From the NCBI RefSeq assembly GCF_014698475.1, contig NZ_JACJTB010000004.1, forward strand, positions 124,001 through 188,000: DNA of 64,000 nucleotides, read 5' to 3'. Positions 10,477 to 19,261 of this stretch are shown here, piece by piece. The notes under the pieces are model-generated. The model worked only from the letters and a program-made list of their open reading frames with translations, was not told the DNA's origin and did no database searches. The DNA comes from Nostoc spongiaeforme FACHB-130. GTDB lineage: Bacteria; Cyanobacteriota; Cyanobacteriia; Cyanobacteriales; Nostocaceae. The translations under genes and the position numbers were made by a program. Numbering within the stretch: the first letter of the stretch is position 1; each line of letters starts with the position of its first letter.

Positions 10477-13400
10477 TCAAGTTCTACCTACTAAGCTGGC
10501 GACTACTGTAGCTAATTCAGCTGGTTCGATGGGTTTAGGTAGATGTAGTTGAAAACCTGCTTGAATAACACGCATTCGGTCTTCGCCTCTAGCGTAGGCG
10601 GTGAGGGCGGCGGCGGGAATTTTACCGCCTTGTTCTGGAGGTTGCGATCGCAATTGGCGAATCAATGAATATCCATCTTCACCGGGCATACCAATATCAC
10701 TGACTAACACATCTGGTTGCCACTGAGCAATCATTTGTAAAGCTTCTGGGACTGAACTAACGGTTCTTACTTGGGCTTGACATTTTTGCAGTACTGTAGA
10801 TATGTACTCCCTGGTGTCGGCTTCGTCATCTACAACCAGGACGCGCACATCAGCTAGGGAGAAAGACGGGGGTAAAACATCAGTATGAGCTTCAGTTAAG
10901 CTAACTGGCGGGGATATAGTTTCTTTATTGGGTGTTAGTAAGGGTAATTTGACTGTAAAGGTTGTACCTTGTTCTTCACCGGGACTATCGACAGTGATAG
11001 TACCACCGTGTAATTCTACTAAGTGACGCACAATTGCTAAACCTAATCCTAAACCACCGTGCGCCCTGGTGCTGGAACTGTCGGCTTGACGGAAGCGGTC
11101 GAATACGTAAGGGATAAATTCGCTGTTAATACCTATACCTGTATCAATGATTTGAATTTGGGCGTAACTGATAGATTCGGAATGATGACTAACACTTTTT
11201 GCAAGTTGAATTTCTACTTTGCCGCCTTGGGGTGTAAACTTAATGGCATTTGATAGCAAATTCCAGATGATTTGTTGTAAGCGATCGCTATCACCAGAAA
11301 TTAAAAATTGTGACTCCTGATGATTTGCCCGCGCAAATTGCAACTCGATTTCTTTGGCTTGGGCAGCTAAAGTGACAGTTTCAATTGTAGATTCAATAAT
11401 CGTGATTAAATTACAGGTAGCAACTTTTAGCCTTAACTTACCGCGAATCATCCGTGAGATATCGAGTAAGTCTTCAATCATTTGGGTTTGCATCTTTGCA
11501 TTCCGCTCAATGGTTTCTAGCGCCTTACTAACTTGAGTTTCGTTCAGTTTGCGACTGCGTAGTAATTGCGCCCAGCCGAGAATTGCATTGAGGGGCGATC
11601 GCAATTCGTGGGAAAGTATTGCTAAAAACTCATCTTTCATCCGGTTGGCTTGTTGCAACTGCTCGGTTTGTTGCTGCAAGGAAGTAATTAAACTTGAGCG
11701 TTCCATTGCGATCGCAATTTGATCGCAAATCGCCTGCATCATACTTCTTTGATTTTCGGTGAAGAAATTGCGGCTACAACTACCAAAAGAAAGAGTCCCG
11801 AACAACTTACCTTGAGCGATTAAAGGGTAACTGAAGTAAGCCTGAACACCGAAAGAACGAATTAATGATGTTTTAACATCGGTTGATTGCTGGACATTTT
11901 CGACATAAATTAATTGACGATATTGGGCGACTGTACCACAAATTGCTTGACCAAATTCTAAAAACTCAATTTCTTTGGCGATTTCTGCTGTCACGCCTCC
12001 ATAGGAAGCGAGACGCATTATTTGCGAATTATCCTCAATCAAGAAGTTGAAGTAAACATCTAAACTAATTTGTTCTTGAAGTTGGCGGAAAACATTGTCA
12101 ATAAGTGCAACGGGTTGCTGGCTAGATAATAAGGCGCTGGCTGTACTAAACAGTAATTGCAGCCTTTGATTACCTATTGATAATGCTTTTTCTACTTGTT
12201 TGAGTTTAGTAATATCTTGGAATACAAAAATGCAGGTAGCTGGAAAACCGTGCATTGCTGGCAGTGTATCGGCAAAAATTAATAAAGAATATGTGCATGT
12301 GTTGGTATGCCAGTCTACTTCTATACCATCCAATCGTTCGCCACGGGCAACACGTACCCCTGGCATTTGCTTATTAGGGATGCGATCGCCTGTAGCATCT
12401 GTATAATAATATGCTGTGTGATATTCTTCAGCAGGTATGCCTTGGGGAAATTCGCCGCCTGCTAACTCATTGGCTGCACGATTAGCAAATGTCACCCTTG
12501 CTGTTCCTGGTTCAATTAACAGCAATGGTCTGGGCATAAGATTTAACACATCTTCCAGCCATTTTCGTTGCTTTTGCTGTAATTCTTCAGCTTGCTTGCG
12601 ACTGGTAATATCTAAAAATGCGCCAATACAACCTCTGCTGTTGCCTTCTTCATCAAATAAAGGTGCAACATATTCTAATAACTTGGTGACTCGGCCATTT
12701 TCATGAACCACATCCAGTTCAAAGTCCAAAACTTCTACACCATGCTTCGCTGCATACTGCATTGGTAGTTCTTCTGGCAATAATTCTCGACCTTCGCGGC
12801 AAACTTTAAATGTGTTGGGTCTTTCTGCGGTAGGTGCGGACAGAGAAGCATTGATATTTGTTGAGATACCTAGTTGCTTGGCGAAACAAGGGTTAACGCG
12901 AATATTTCTGCATTCAGAATCTTCCGCAATGCCAATTCCTATAGGAATCACATCTAATAAGGTTTGCAGTTCGACAACTCGCCTTTGTAAATCTCGATTG
13001 AGTTGCAAAATTTGTTCTTGTGCTTGTTGGCGTTCGGTTAAGTCCAGAATAAAGGCTACAGATTCTTCCCGTTGTTTTCCTACGAGAACATAACCAACTA
13101 ATACGGGTATGTGGCTACCATCTTTGCGAATATACACTTTGTTGTAAGGTGTGCAAGCGCCATTTTTCTTTGTTTTAGCTTCGGCGATCGCTTGTGCATC
13201 TAAATCCAGATATTCTGGTGGTGTAATGTTATCCCGCTTTAATTGACCTGCCAGTAAATCTTCACGGGTATAACCAACCATCCTGAGAAATTCATCATTT
13301 GCTTGGTGAATATTGCCATACACATCACCAAATAAGATGCCAATCACGTTTGCATCTACGAAACTTTTGAGTTTTTCTTCGTAGACTCTGAGTGCTGTTT

Positions 13401-14340
13401 GCGTGCGTTCGTTGTTGTAACAAAGCCGTTCGACTACAGCTGCACATTGCCAAATTAACAGGGCAAAAATAACAATCAAAATAAGTGCAAATACCGCTAT
13501 GGCAAAAGCTGGGTCATAATGTCCAGCTTGCTGACCTTGAACAATTAACCAGCCTAATAATAAAGGTACAGCGATCGCACCTATTAATAAACGACGTGCC
13601 AGTAAACCGCCATAACTTTCACTAGTAATGACACGCATAAAGCCTTGGTCAGTATTTAACCAGAGAATTCCCATACACAGCACACTAAATATTAATACTG
13701 TGTGTAGCGCCATCGGTGTGCCTGTAGGGAAAAAACTGTAGAGAATTTTGATATTGTAGGTGTAACCGATGAATGCTTCTAAGGAAATTACGCCAGCCAT
13801 GAGAGTTAGAATTTGACCATACCAATTGCGGCGTTCGCTTTTTGAATAAGTCAAAATTTCCAAAGCACAGCCTAAAAAGAAAAAGTTACAGGCTGTATTT
13901 AATCCCATCCGTCCTGGATAAAAGGAGAAAAAAAGAGTTTCTGAATCCTGAAACAGTAGCTCGTCAATCCCCAGATTCCAACCGCATAAATATTGAATAA
14001 TTGTCAGTACGGCAATAGTTATTGGTAGTAAACAAAACACTCTCGCCGACCATAAATAAATTTGCTGTTTTCGCTTAACTGCTTGGCTTAAACAAACATC
14101 AATTCGCTGCTTTTTATTGATTTGTAATAGCCACAGCGACACACCTAATAAGATAAAACATAATGCTGTGTTCGCTTTCATCATGAACAAGCTGGGGTTG
14201 TTGCCCGTTTTGAGAAATCCAATGTTGAACATCCACCCAAGCATGACAAAACTGCCAGCAAGGAAGGCGATCGCTGCTGCAACCTTGACTACCATTGAAT
14301 TCTGTACATCTTGCATCTGCAAGCGGTTGCTGTTTAACAT
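10477..14340 (-). CDS. Membrane hybrid histidine kinase (TM-PAS-PAS-PAS-GAF-HisKA-HATPase-REC)
   Basis: A 1287-residue sensor. Residues 1-310 hold about eight hydrophobic helices, a membrane sensor region. PAS-type domains follow (~325-445, ~460-590, ~600-715), each closed by a DxT motif typical of PAS ends (DLTERQ, DITSRK, DITKLK). A GAF domain spans ~730-880. HisKA has SHELRSPLNA with His911, then HATPase_c. The C-terminal receiver domain starts at VRVLVVDDEAD, with phospho-acceptor Asp1215 (VSDIGMPGEDG) and the conserved Lys in LPKPIE. It is a hybrid kinase whose phosphate goes to its own receiver and then probably to a phosphotransfer protein elsewhere. The signal is unknown. No partner gene is adjacent. 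Confidence 0.9.
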   Translation of the reverse strand: MLNSNRLQMQDVQNSMVVKVAAAIAFLAGSFVMLGWMFNIGFLKTGNNPSLFMMKANTALCFILLGVSLWLLQINKKQRIDVCLSQAVKRKQQIYLWSARVFCLLPITIAVLTIIQYLCGWNLGIDELLFQDSETLFFSFYPGRMGLNTACNFFFLGCALEILTYSKSERRNWYGQILTLMAGVISLEAFIGYTYNIKILYSFFPTGTPMALHTVLIFSVLCMGILWLNTDQGFMRVITSESYGGLLARRLLIGAIAVPLLLGWLIVQGQQAGHYDPAFAIAVFALILIVIFALLIWQCAAVVERLCYNNERTQTALRVYEEKLKSFVDANVIGILFGDVYGNIHQANDEFLRMVGYTREDLLAGQLKRDNITPPEYLDLDAQAIAEAKTKKNGACTPYNKVYIRKDGSHIPVLVGYVLVGKQREESVAFILDLTERQQAQEQILQLNRDLQRRVVELQTLLDVIPIGIGIAEDSECRNIRVNPCFAKQLGISTNINASLSAPTAERPNTFKVCREGRELLPEELPMQYAAKHGVEVLDFELDVVHENGRVTKLLEYVAPLFDEEGNSRGCIGAFLDITSRKQAEELQQKQRKWLEDVLNLMPRPLLLIEPGTARVTFANRAANELAGGEFPQGIPAEEYHTAYYYTDATGDRIPNKQMPGVRVARGERLDGIEVDWHTNTCTYSLLIFADTLPAMHGFPATCIFVFQDITKLKQVEKALSIGNQRLQLLFSTASALLSSQQPVALIDNVFRQLQEQISLDVYFNFLIEDNSQIMRLASYGGVTAEIAKEIEFLEFGQAICGTVAQYRQLIYVENVQQSTDVKTSLIRSFGVQAYFSYPLIAQGKLFGTLSFGSCSRNFFTENQRSMMQAICDQIAIAMERSSLITSLQQQTEQLQQANRMKDEFLAILSHELRSPLNAILGWAQLLRSRKLNETQVSKALETIERNAKMQTQMIEDLLDISRMIRGKLRLKVATCNLITIIESTIETVTLAAQAKEIELQFARANHQESQFLISGDSDRLQQIIWNLLSNAIKFTPQGGKVEIQLAKSVSHHSESISYAQIQIIDTGIGINSEFIPYVFDRFRQADSSSTRAHGGLGLGLAIVRHLVELHGGTITVDSPGEEQGTTFTVKLPLLTPNKETISPPVSLTEAHTDVLPPSFSLADVRVLVVDDEADTREYISTVLQKCQAQVRTVSSVPEALQMIAQWQPDVLVSDIGMPGEDGYSLIRQLRSQPPEQGGKIPAAALTAYARGEDRMRVIQAGFQLHLPKPIEPAELATVVASLVGRT

Positions 14341-14685
14341 TGATATTTTTTTTACCGCATATATAACTAGGCTAACTTGCTAAGATTTTAGTGTTTTGCG
14401 CGTTTACATCTTGTATTATTGTTTGTCTCAGATATAAGAATAAATTAATAATTTTTCACTTATATATAATAAAACTCTTATTTGATTTTGGCGAAGCTAA
14501 AAGGAACTCTGATTGCTGCTTGGTTTTTTCCTTTCTCTACAAGTAATGTATTCAGTTTAGAAAAGTATGAAATTTATCTGTCTTCTCTCGCAGGAGAGAG
14601 GAATCATTTATGTCTATTGTGAGATGATGCGATCGCTTGTTTATAAAAAAGCAACTTTCAAATTTCACATAATATCCCAGCAAAA
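14341..14685. other. Intergenic, no gene seen
   Basis: 345 AT-rich bases with a short hairpin TTCTCTC-gcag-GAGAGA near 14583-14600. No gene or strong terminator recognised. Confidence 0.5.
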
Positions 14686-14904
14686 TTAACTATCTTCAGC
14701 CAACGTCGATTTTTTGGCTGCTTGTACTAATTCTTCTTCAGTGCATTGATATAAATCCCGCAAACGAAATACTTGCCATACTTCCATTTTGGGTGTTGTT
14801 CTACCTTTCTCCCAGTTGCGAATCGAAGATAAAGCACAATCTAATTCAATAGCTACATCACTAATTCTTAATCCTGTACGGTGTCTTAATGCTCTTAGAT
14901 CCAT
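14686..14904 (-). CDS. Small XRE/Cro-type helix-turn-helix regulator
   Basis: A 72-residue protein almost entirely made of an HTH_3-type domain: RALRHRTGLRISDVAIELD, then the recognition-helix segment CALSSIRNWEKGRTTPK, then a helix with EVWQVFRLRDLY. The W-E-K-G-R-x-x-P signature is typical of XRE repressors. It has no ligand domain, so control probably rests on its amount. Three similar 10-bp boxes lie directly upstream of its start (14909-14948), suggesting that it may regulate itself. Similar small regulators are common in cyanobacteria; targets are unknown. Confidence 0.82.
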   Translation of the reverse strand: MDLRALRHRTGLRISDVAIELDCALSSIRNWEKGRTTPKMEVWQVFRLRDLYQCTEEELVQAAKKSTLAEDS

Positions 14905-14908
14905 ATTT

Positions 14909-14948
14909 TTGGGCGTTAAAATTTGTTGGCGCTAAAACTTGGCGCTAA
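14909..14948 (-). promoter_or_regulatory. Three direct TTARCGCC boxes upstream of the XRE gene
   Basis: Read on the minus strand, TTAGCGCCAA occurs twice 13 bp apart (14948-14939 and 14935-14926), and a variant TTAACGCCCA starts 16 bp further on (14919-14910), ending 5 bp before the ATG. Regular spacing close to helical periodicity right before a DNA-binding protein gene suggests an operator. Binding is inferred only. Confidence 0.45.
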
Positions 14949-15000
14949 CAATTGACAATTGACAAACGATATGGTATTGAGATTCAATTTTTGTTGAAGA

Positions 15001-15036
15001 GGCGTTAGCATCCCCGCCAAGAGACTCGCTAACGCC
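15001..15036. repeat. Inverted repeat GGCGTTAGC/GCTAACGCC
   Basis: Nine-base perfect arms (15001-15009 and 15028-15036) with an 18-bp loop, 16 bp before the next start codon. It resembles dispersed hairpin repeats of cyanobacteria. The arm shares the core GGCGTTA with the boxes upstream of the XRE gene. Confidence 0.6.
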
Positions 15037-15052
15037 CTTTACTAAACTCCTT

Positions 15053-15304
15053 ATGGATAGATTAATCATGCCACAAAACAGCAATTACAAAGATTTTGTC
15101 TCAGAAGCTCAGACATACGCTTACAAAGAACGTTTAAATTCTTGGATTGTTGCGCGGTTATTTCCAGATATGCAAAGGGTAACAGTTGCGAGATTTCGTA
15201 ATCGTTCGGATGCAGACGGTCATTTACAAAGTTTACGTAAACTCATTCCAGATGCTAATTTTGTGGTGGTTTTCGACTGTCCACGTCAAAAAGCAGTGAT
15301 TTAA
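15053..15304 (+). CDS. Small hypothetical protein
   Basis: An 83-residue protein I do not recognise by function. It is rich in Arg and aromatic residues, with a plausible beta-alpha-beta layout: a helix (SEAQTYAYKERLNSWIVARLF), a strand (RVTVARFR), a helix (SDADGHLQSLRKLI) and a strand (NFVVVFDCP). No signal or membrane segment is seen. A second ATG at 15068 is an alternative start; neither has a strong ribosome-binding site. It is divergent from the XRE gene and could share its control region. A perfect palindrome follows 17 bp after the stop. Confidence 0.6.
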   Translation: MDRLIMPQNSNYKDFVSEAQTYAYKERLNSWIVARLFPDMQRVTVARFRNRSDADGHLQSLRKLIPDANFVVVFDCPRQKAVI

Positions 15305-15321
15305 ATTTTACGAGAACTTTT

Positions 15322-15354
15322 AGATACCCGACTTCTTCAAGAAGTCGGGTATCT
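15322..15354. terminator. Perfect 16-bp-arm hairpin between convergent genes
   Basis: AGATACCCGACTTCTT and its exact reverse complement are separated by one base. It lies between the convergent small gene and the 5-oxoprolinase gene. No T-run follows on either side, so it may be a dispersed CCCGACTT-type repeat that serves as a terminator rather than a classical intrinsic terminator. Confidence 0.5.
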
Positions 15355-15374
15355 GGATTGAAAACTAGTATTTT

Positions 15375-18300
15375 TCATAAAAAACTAGGATGATCAGTAA
15401 AACCATAACCACCACCGCCAGGAGTTTCAATCACAAACACATCATTAACATTCATTTCCACCACAGCTTTACTACCTAAATCTTCAACAGTTCCATCACA
15501 CCGTTCAACATAATTTTTTCCTACTTCACCGCTTGCGCCACCACATAAACCAAAAGGCGCAACTATGCGATGATTTGATAAAATTGCTGCGGTCATTGGT
15601 TCCAGAAAACGCAATTGACGGATGACACCATTACCGCCATGATGAAGTCCTTGACCACCGCTATTTTCCCGAATAGCAAAATTTTTTAACACAATCGGGA
15701 AACGCCATTCTAATACTTCGGGATCTGTGAGACGAGAATTAGTCATGTGGGTATGAACTGCATCTGTCCCATCAAAATCTACACCCGCACCAGAACCGCC
15801 GCAGATAGTTTCATAATATTGATAACGTTCATTCCCAAAGGTAAAATTATTCATCGTTCCTTGAGAAGCAGCGAGAATACCCAACGCACCATATAAAGCA
15901 TCGGTAATAGCTTGAGAAGTTTCCACATTTCCCGCCACAACCGCTGCCGGATAAGCAGGATTTAACATACAACCTCCAGGAATGTGAATTTCTAAAGGTT
16001 TTAAACATCCAGCATTTAACGGAATATCATCATTAACTAATGTGCGAAAAACATATAAAACTGCCGCTTTACAAACTGCGGCTGGAGCATTAAAATTATT
16101 AGCTAATTGCTGGCTAGAAGTGCCTGTAAAATCAATTTTGGCAGTACGATTCTCTTGATTAATTGTAATTGCAACTTGAATCACGCTGCCATCATCTAAG
16201 GCATAACTAAAACTACCGTCTTTTAAAACCTCAATCACACGTCTTACAGATTCTTCGGCATTATCCTGGACAAAATTCATGTAAGCTTGGACAGTTTCTA
16301 AGCTGTAGTGGTCTACCATTTTTAAAAGTTCTTGCACACCACGTTCATTAGCGGCAATTTGGGCTTTTAAATCTGCTAAATTTTGCGGAATATTGCGTGC
16401 GGGGTAAGGTTCACTGGTGAGCAAACTAACTAATTCAGCTTCGCGGAATTTACCTGCTGCAACTAACTGAAAATTATCAATTAATATGCCTTCTTCAATT
16501 ACATTTTTACTATTTGGTGGCATTGAACCGGGAGTAATACCGCCGATATCTGCATGATGTCCGCGTGAGGCGACGTAAAAAAGTGCTGAGTGCTGAGTGC
16601 TGAGTGCTGAGTGGGGGAAGACGGGGGTAATAACAGTAATGTCTGGTAAGTGAGTACCGCCGTTGTAAGGGTTATTGGAAACAAAAACATCACCAGGTTT
16701 GATGGTGTCGCCATAGTTAGCAATTAAAGCTTGCACACTTTCACTCATGGAACCCAAATGAACGGGGATGTGCGGTGCATTGGCGACTAATTGTCCAGCA
16801 CCATCAAAAATTGCACAGGAGAAATCTAGCCGTTCTTTGATGTTGACAGAGGAACTGGTATTTTGTAGAGTTATACCCATTTGTTCAGCGATCGCGCGAA
16901 ACAAATTATTGAAAATCTCCAACATCACAGGATCGGGTTTTTGTCCTTTGTCATTTGTCATTTGTCCTTTGTTTTGTGCAACCCCAATAGTAGACAACAC
17001 AAGATGATTGCGTGCAGTTAACTCAGCTTGCCAATGGGGTTCAATCACATTTGTACCCGTCGCCTCGACAATAATGGCTGGCCCTGCTACACAATCTCCT
17101 GGCTGTAAATCTTGGCGTTGATACACTGGTGTAGTTTGCCATGACCCAGCCGTATACATCTGCACAGTTCCTACTGCTACAGGCTTATTATCATTCCTGC
17201 GTGTAACTACAGCTTCCTCTGGTGCGTCATGCTTCTCCACCACCTCAACCGCCACCGCTTCCACAATCAACCGCTTCTCAGGCGCAATAAACCCGTAACG
17301 CTGACGATGCAACTCCTCAAACTGACCCTGCATCATCGCCACATCGGCAAAATCCACAATCAACGGTGCATCAGTACCCTCATATTTGAGATGCACCTTG
17401 CGATAAATCTCTATCTTCTCTCCTCCCTCCGCGCCCTCCGCGCCTTGGCGGTTCGTTTCCCCTACCGCCTCCGCCACCAACCCCACAAACTCTAACTCCA
17501 CTTCTCCCAACAAACCCTGACTCAAAACCGCTTCCACCGACCTCTCGCGGATGACCCGTACATCTGCCAAACCCATACCATAAGCAGACAACACCCCCGC
17601 ATAAGGATGAATAAATACCTGCTTCATCCCCAAAGCATCGGCAATTAAACAAGCATGTTGACCACCAGCGCCACCAAAACAACACAAAGTATATTCCGAC
17701 ACATCGTAACCACGCTGGAGCGAGATTTTTTTGATGGCGTTAGCCATTTTATCAACTGCGATCGCCAAAAATCCTGTAGCGACTTCTTCAGGTATTCTCC
17801 CATCCCCAATTTCCGCCGCCAATTGCTGAAACTTCTGCCTGACTACCTCTGCATCTAAAGGTAAATTCGCATCCGCCCCAAACACCTTGGGGAAAAACTC
17901 TGGTTGCAACTTACCTACCATCACATTGCAATCAGTCACCGTCAACGGCCCGCCTTTAGAATAAGCCGCAGGGCCGGGATTTGCCCCCGCCGATTCCGGC
18001 CCCACCCGATACCGCGAACCATCAAACTGCACAATCGAACCACCGCCAGCTGCAACGGTATGAATTGCCATCATCGGTGTCCGCAACCGCACTCCCGCCA
18101 CTTCGGTTTCAAAGGTGCGTTCATACTCGCCATTGTAGTGCGCCACATCGGTAGATGTACCACCCATATCAAAGCTGATAATCTTGTCAAATCCAGCCAT
18201 CCGGCTTGTTTGCACTGCCCCAACTATCCCACCAGCCGGGCCAGATAAAATACTGTCTTTACCTTGGAAGTTCGCTGCATCCGCGAGTCCGCCGTTGGAT

Positions 18301-19142
18301 TGCATGAACATCAGTTTGGGGGAGTGGGGAGTAGGAGGGGCAGGGGGCAGGGGTAATGATCCTTGTTGCTTGTTACTTATCTCACCAGTTTCTTCTTCCC
18401 GATTCCCCACTCCCGATTCCCTATTCCCTACTGCCAATTGATGGGAGACTTGATCAACATATCGCCGCAAGATGGGGGATAAATAAGCATCGACAACCGT
18501 TGTATCGCCCCGACTGACTAATTTCATTAAAGGGCTGACTTGGTGAGAGACGGAAATTTGCGTAAATCCAATACTGTTGGCTAAAGTTGCAACTTGTTGT
18601 TCATGGCTGGTGTAGCGGTAGCCGTGCATAAACGCGATCGCACAACAGCGAATACCATCATCGTAAGCTGCTTGTAATTGTGGGCGAACTGCATCGATAT
18701 TTAACGGGGTTAATTCTTCACCTTGGGCGCTGTAACGTTCCTCTACTTCAATGACTCTTTCGTAGAGCATTTCTGGCAAAATTATTTGACGGGCAAAAAT
18801 ATCGGGACGGTTTTGATAACCGATGCGTAGGGCATCCCGAAATCCTTGAGTAATCACTAAAACAGTGCGATCGCCTTTTCTTTCTAATAAAGCATTTGTC
18901 GCTACAGTTGTTCCCATTTTAATTGCTGCAATGCGATCGGCTGGAATGGGCGCATCAGCAGCAATTCCTAAAATTTCTCGGATTCCTTGGACTGCTGCAT
19001 CTGTATATTGTTCAGGATTTTCTGAAAGTAGCTTGTGAATTATTAACTGGCCATCAGGACTTTTTGCCACAATATCAGTGAAAGTTCCGCCTCTATCAAT
19101 CCAAAACTCCCAACTTGCAGCCGATAATGATGCCCCATTCAT
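15375..19142 (-). CDS. 5-oxoprolinase-type protein (fused HyuA-HyuB)
   Basis: A 1255-residue ATP-dependent hydrolase of the hydantoinase/5-oxoprolinase family, which opens 5-oxo-L-proline to glutamate. Residues 1-730 are the HyuA half: N-terminal WIDRGGTFTDIV, then SGPAGGIVGA and FDMGGTSTDVA of the actin-like ATPase fold. Residues ~735-1255 are the HyuB half, from DPVMLEIFNNLF through RGHHADIGGITPGSMPP to GGSGAGVDFDGTDAVHTHMTN. The start is supported by AAGGA about 8 bases upstream. Four stretches of dispersed noncoding-type repeats are translated in frame inside the gene (see the repeat entries), giving low-complexity inserts that the family normally lacks, one of them beside RGHHADIGG. The catalytic motifs are intact, so it is probably functional. 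Confidence 0.9.
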   Translation of the reverse strand: MNGASLSAASWEFWIDRGGTFTDIVAKSPDGQLIIHKLLSENPEQYTDAAVQGIREILGIAADAPIPADRIAAIKMGTTVATNALLERKGDRTVLVITQGFRDALRIGYQNRPDIFARQIILPEMLYERVIEVEERYSAQGEELTPLNIDAVRPQLQAAYDDGIRCCAIAFMHGYRYTSHEQQVATLANSIGFTQISVSHQVSPLMKLVSRGDTTVVDAYLSPILRRYVDQVSHQLAVGNRESGVGNREEETGEISNKQQGSLPLPPAPPTPHSPKLMFMQSNGGLADAANFQGKDSILSGPAGGIVGAVQTSRMAGFDKIISFDMGGTSTDVAHYNGEYERTFETEVAGVRLRTPMMAIHTVAAGGGSIVQFDGSRYRVGPESAGANPGPAAYSKGGPLTVTDCNVMVGKLQPEFFPKVFGADANLPLDAEVVRQKFQQLAAEIGDGRIPEEVATGFLAIAVDKMANAIKKISLQRGYDVSEYTLCCFGGAGGQHACLIADALGMKQVFIHPYAGVLSAYGMGLADVRVIRERSVEAVLSQGLLGEVELEFVGLVAEAVGETNRQGAEGAEGGEKIEIYRKVHLKYEGTDAPLIVDFADVAMMQGQFEELHRQRYGFIAPEKRLIVEAVAVEVVEKHDAPEEAVVTRRNDNKPVAVGTVQMYTAGSWQTTPVYQRQDLQPGDCVAGPAIIVEATGTNVIEPHWQAELTARNHLVLSTIGVAQNKGQMTNDKGQKPDPVMLEIFNNLFRAIAEQMGITLQNTSSSVNIKERLDFSCAIFDGAGQLVANAPHIPVHLGSMSESVQALIANYGDTIKPGDVFVSNNPYNGGTHLPDITVITPVFPHSALSTQHSALFYVASRGHHADIGGITPGSMPPNSKNVIEEGILIDNFQLVAAGKFREAELVSLLTSEPYPARNIPQNLADLKAQIAANERGVQELLKMVDHYSLETVQAYMNFVQDNAEESVRRVIEVLKDGSFSYALDDGSVIQVAITINQENRTAKIDFTGTSSQQLANNFNAPAAVCKAAVLYVFRTLVNDDIPLNAGCLKPLEIHIPGGCMLNPAYPAAVVAGNVETSQAITDALYGALGILAASQGTMNNFTFGNERYQYYETICGGSGAGVDFDGTDAVHTHMTNSRLTDPEVLEWRFPIVLKNFAIRENSGGQGLHHGGNGVIRQLRFLEPMTAAILSNHRIVAPFGLCGGASGEVGKNYVERCDGTVEDLGSKAVVEMNVNDVFVIETPGGGGYGFTDHPSFL
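16582..16613. repeat. (AGTGCTG)x4 heptamer repeat inside the oxoprolinase gene
   Basis: Four perfect tandem 7-bp units plus AGTG. In the minus-strand gene it is translated as HSALSTQHSAL, inserted just before the conserved FYVASRGHHADIGG block. The repeat and its edges keep the reading frame. Confidence 0.9.
16938..16975. repeat. TTTGTCMTTTG short tandem repeat inside the oxoprolinase gene
   Basis: Heptamer-type units (TTTGTCC/TTTGTCA) translated as KGQMTNDKGQ. It lies exactly at the junction between the HyuA and HyuB halves and so extends the natural linker. The same unit recurs between genes at 22449. Confidence 0.85.
17417..17460. repeat. Dispersed GCGCCCTCCGCG-type repeat inside the oxoprolinase gene
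   Basis: The run of CCTCCGCGCC units followed by TTGGCGGTTCG resembles a repeat common between genes in heterocystous cyanobacteria (a related form is at 45030-45058). It is translated as NRQGAEGAEGGE in the C-terminal part of the HyuA half. Confidence 0.7.
18317..18435. repeat. GGGAGT/GATTCCC repeat cluster inside the oxoprolinase gene
   Basis: About 120 bp of intergenic-type repeat (GGGGAGTAGGAGGGGCAGGG, later ATTCCCCACTCCCGATTCCC) is read in frame as a ~40-residue insert between IRRYVDQVSHQLA and MFMQSNGG. Related GGGAATAGGGAATGGG text occurs between genes at 21203-21230. Confidence 0.85.
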
Positions 19143-19261
19143 TATGTATTCCTTAAGGTTTATTTTGCTACTTCTCAGGTATGATTTTTAAGTTATCAGA
19201 TTATTTGCTACGTTGTATGATTCCCCAAAGTAGGGGCTAAAGGCTGTTAGCCCCTACTAAT

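Noticed and set aside
15322-15354. Classical intrinsic terminator
   Set aside because: The hairpin is perfect but no T-run follows on either strand; listed as a possible terminator with low confidence, more likely a dispersed repeat.
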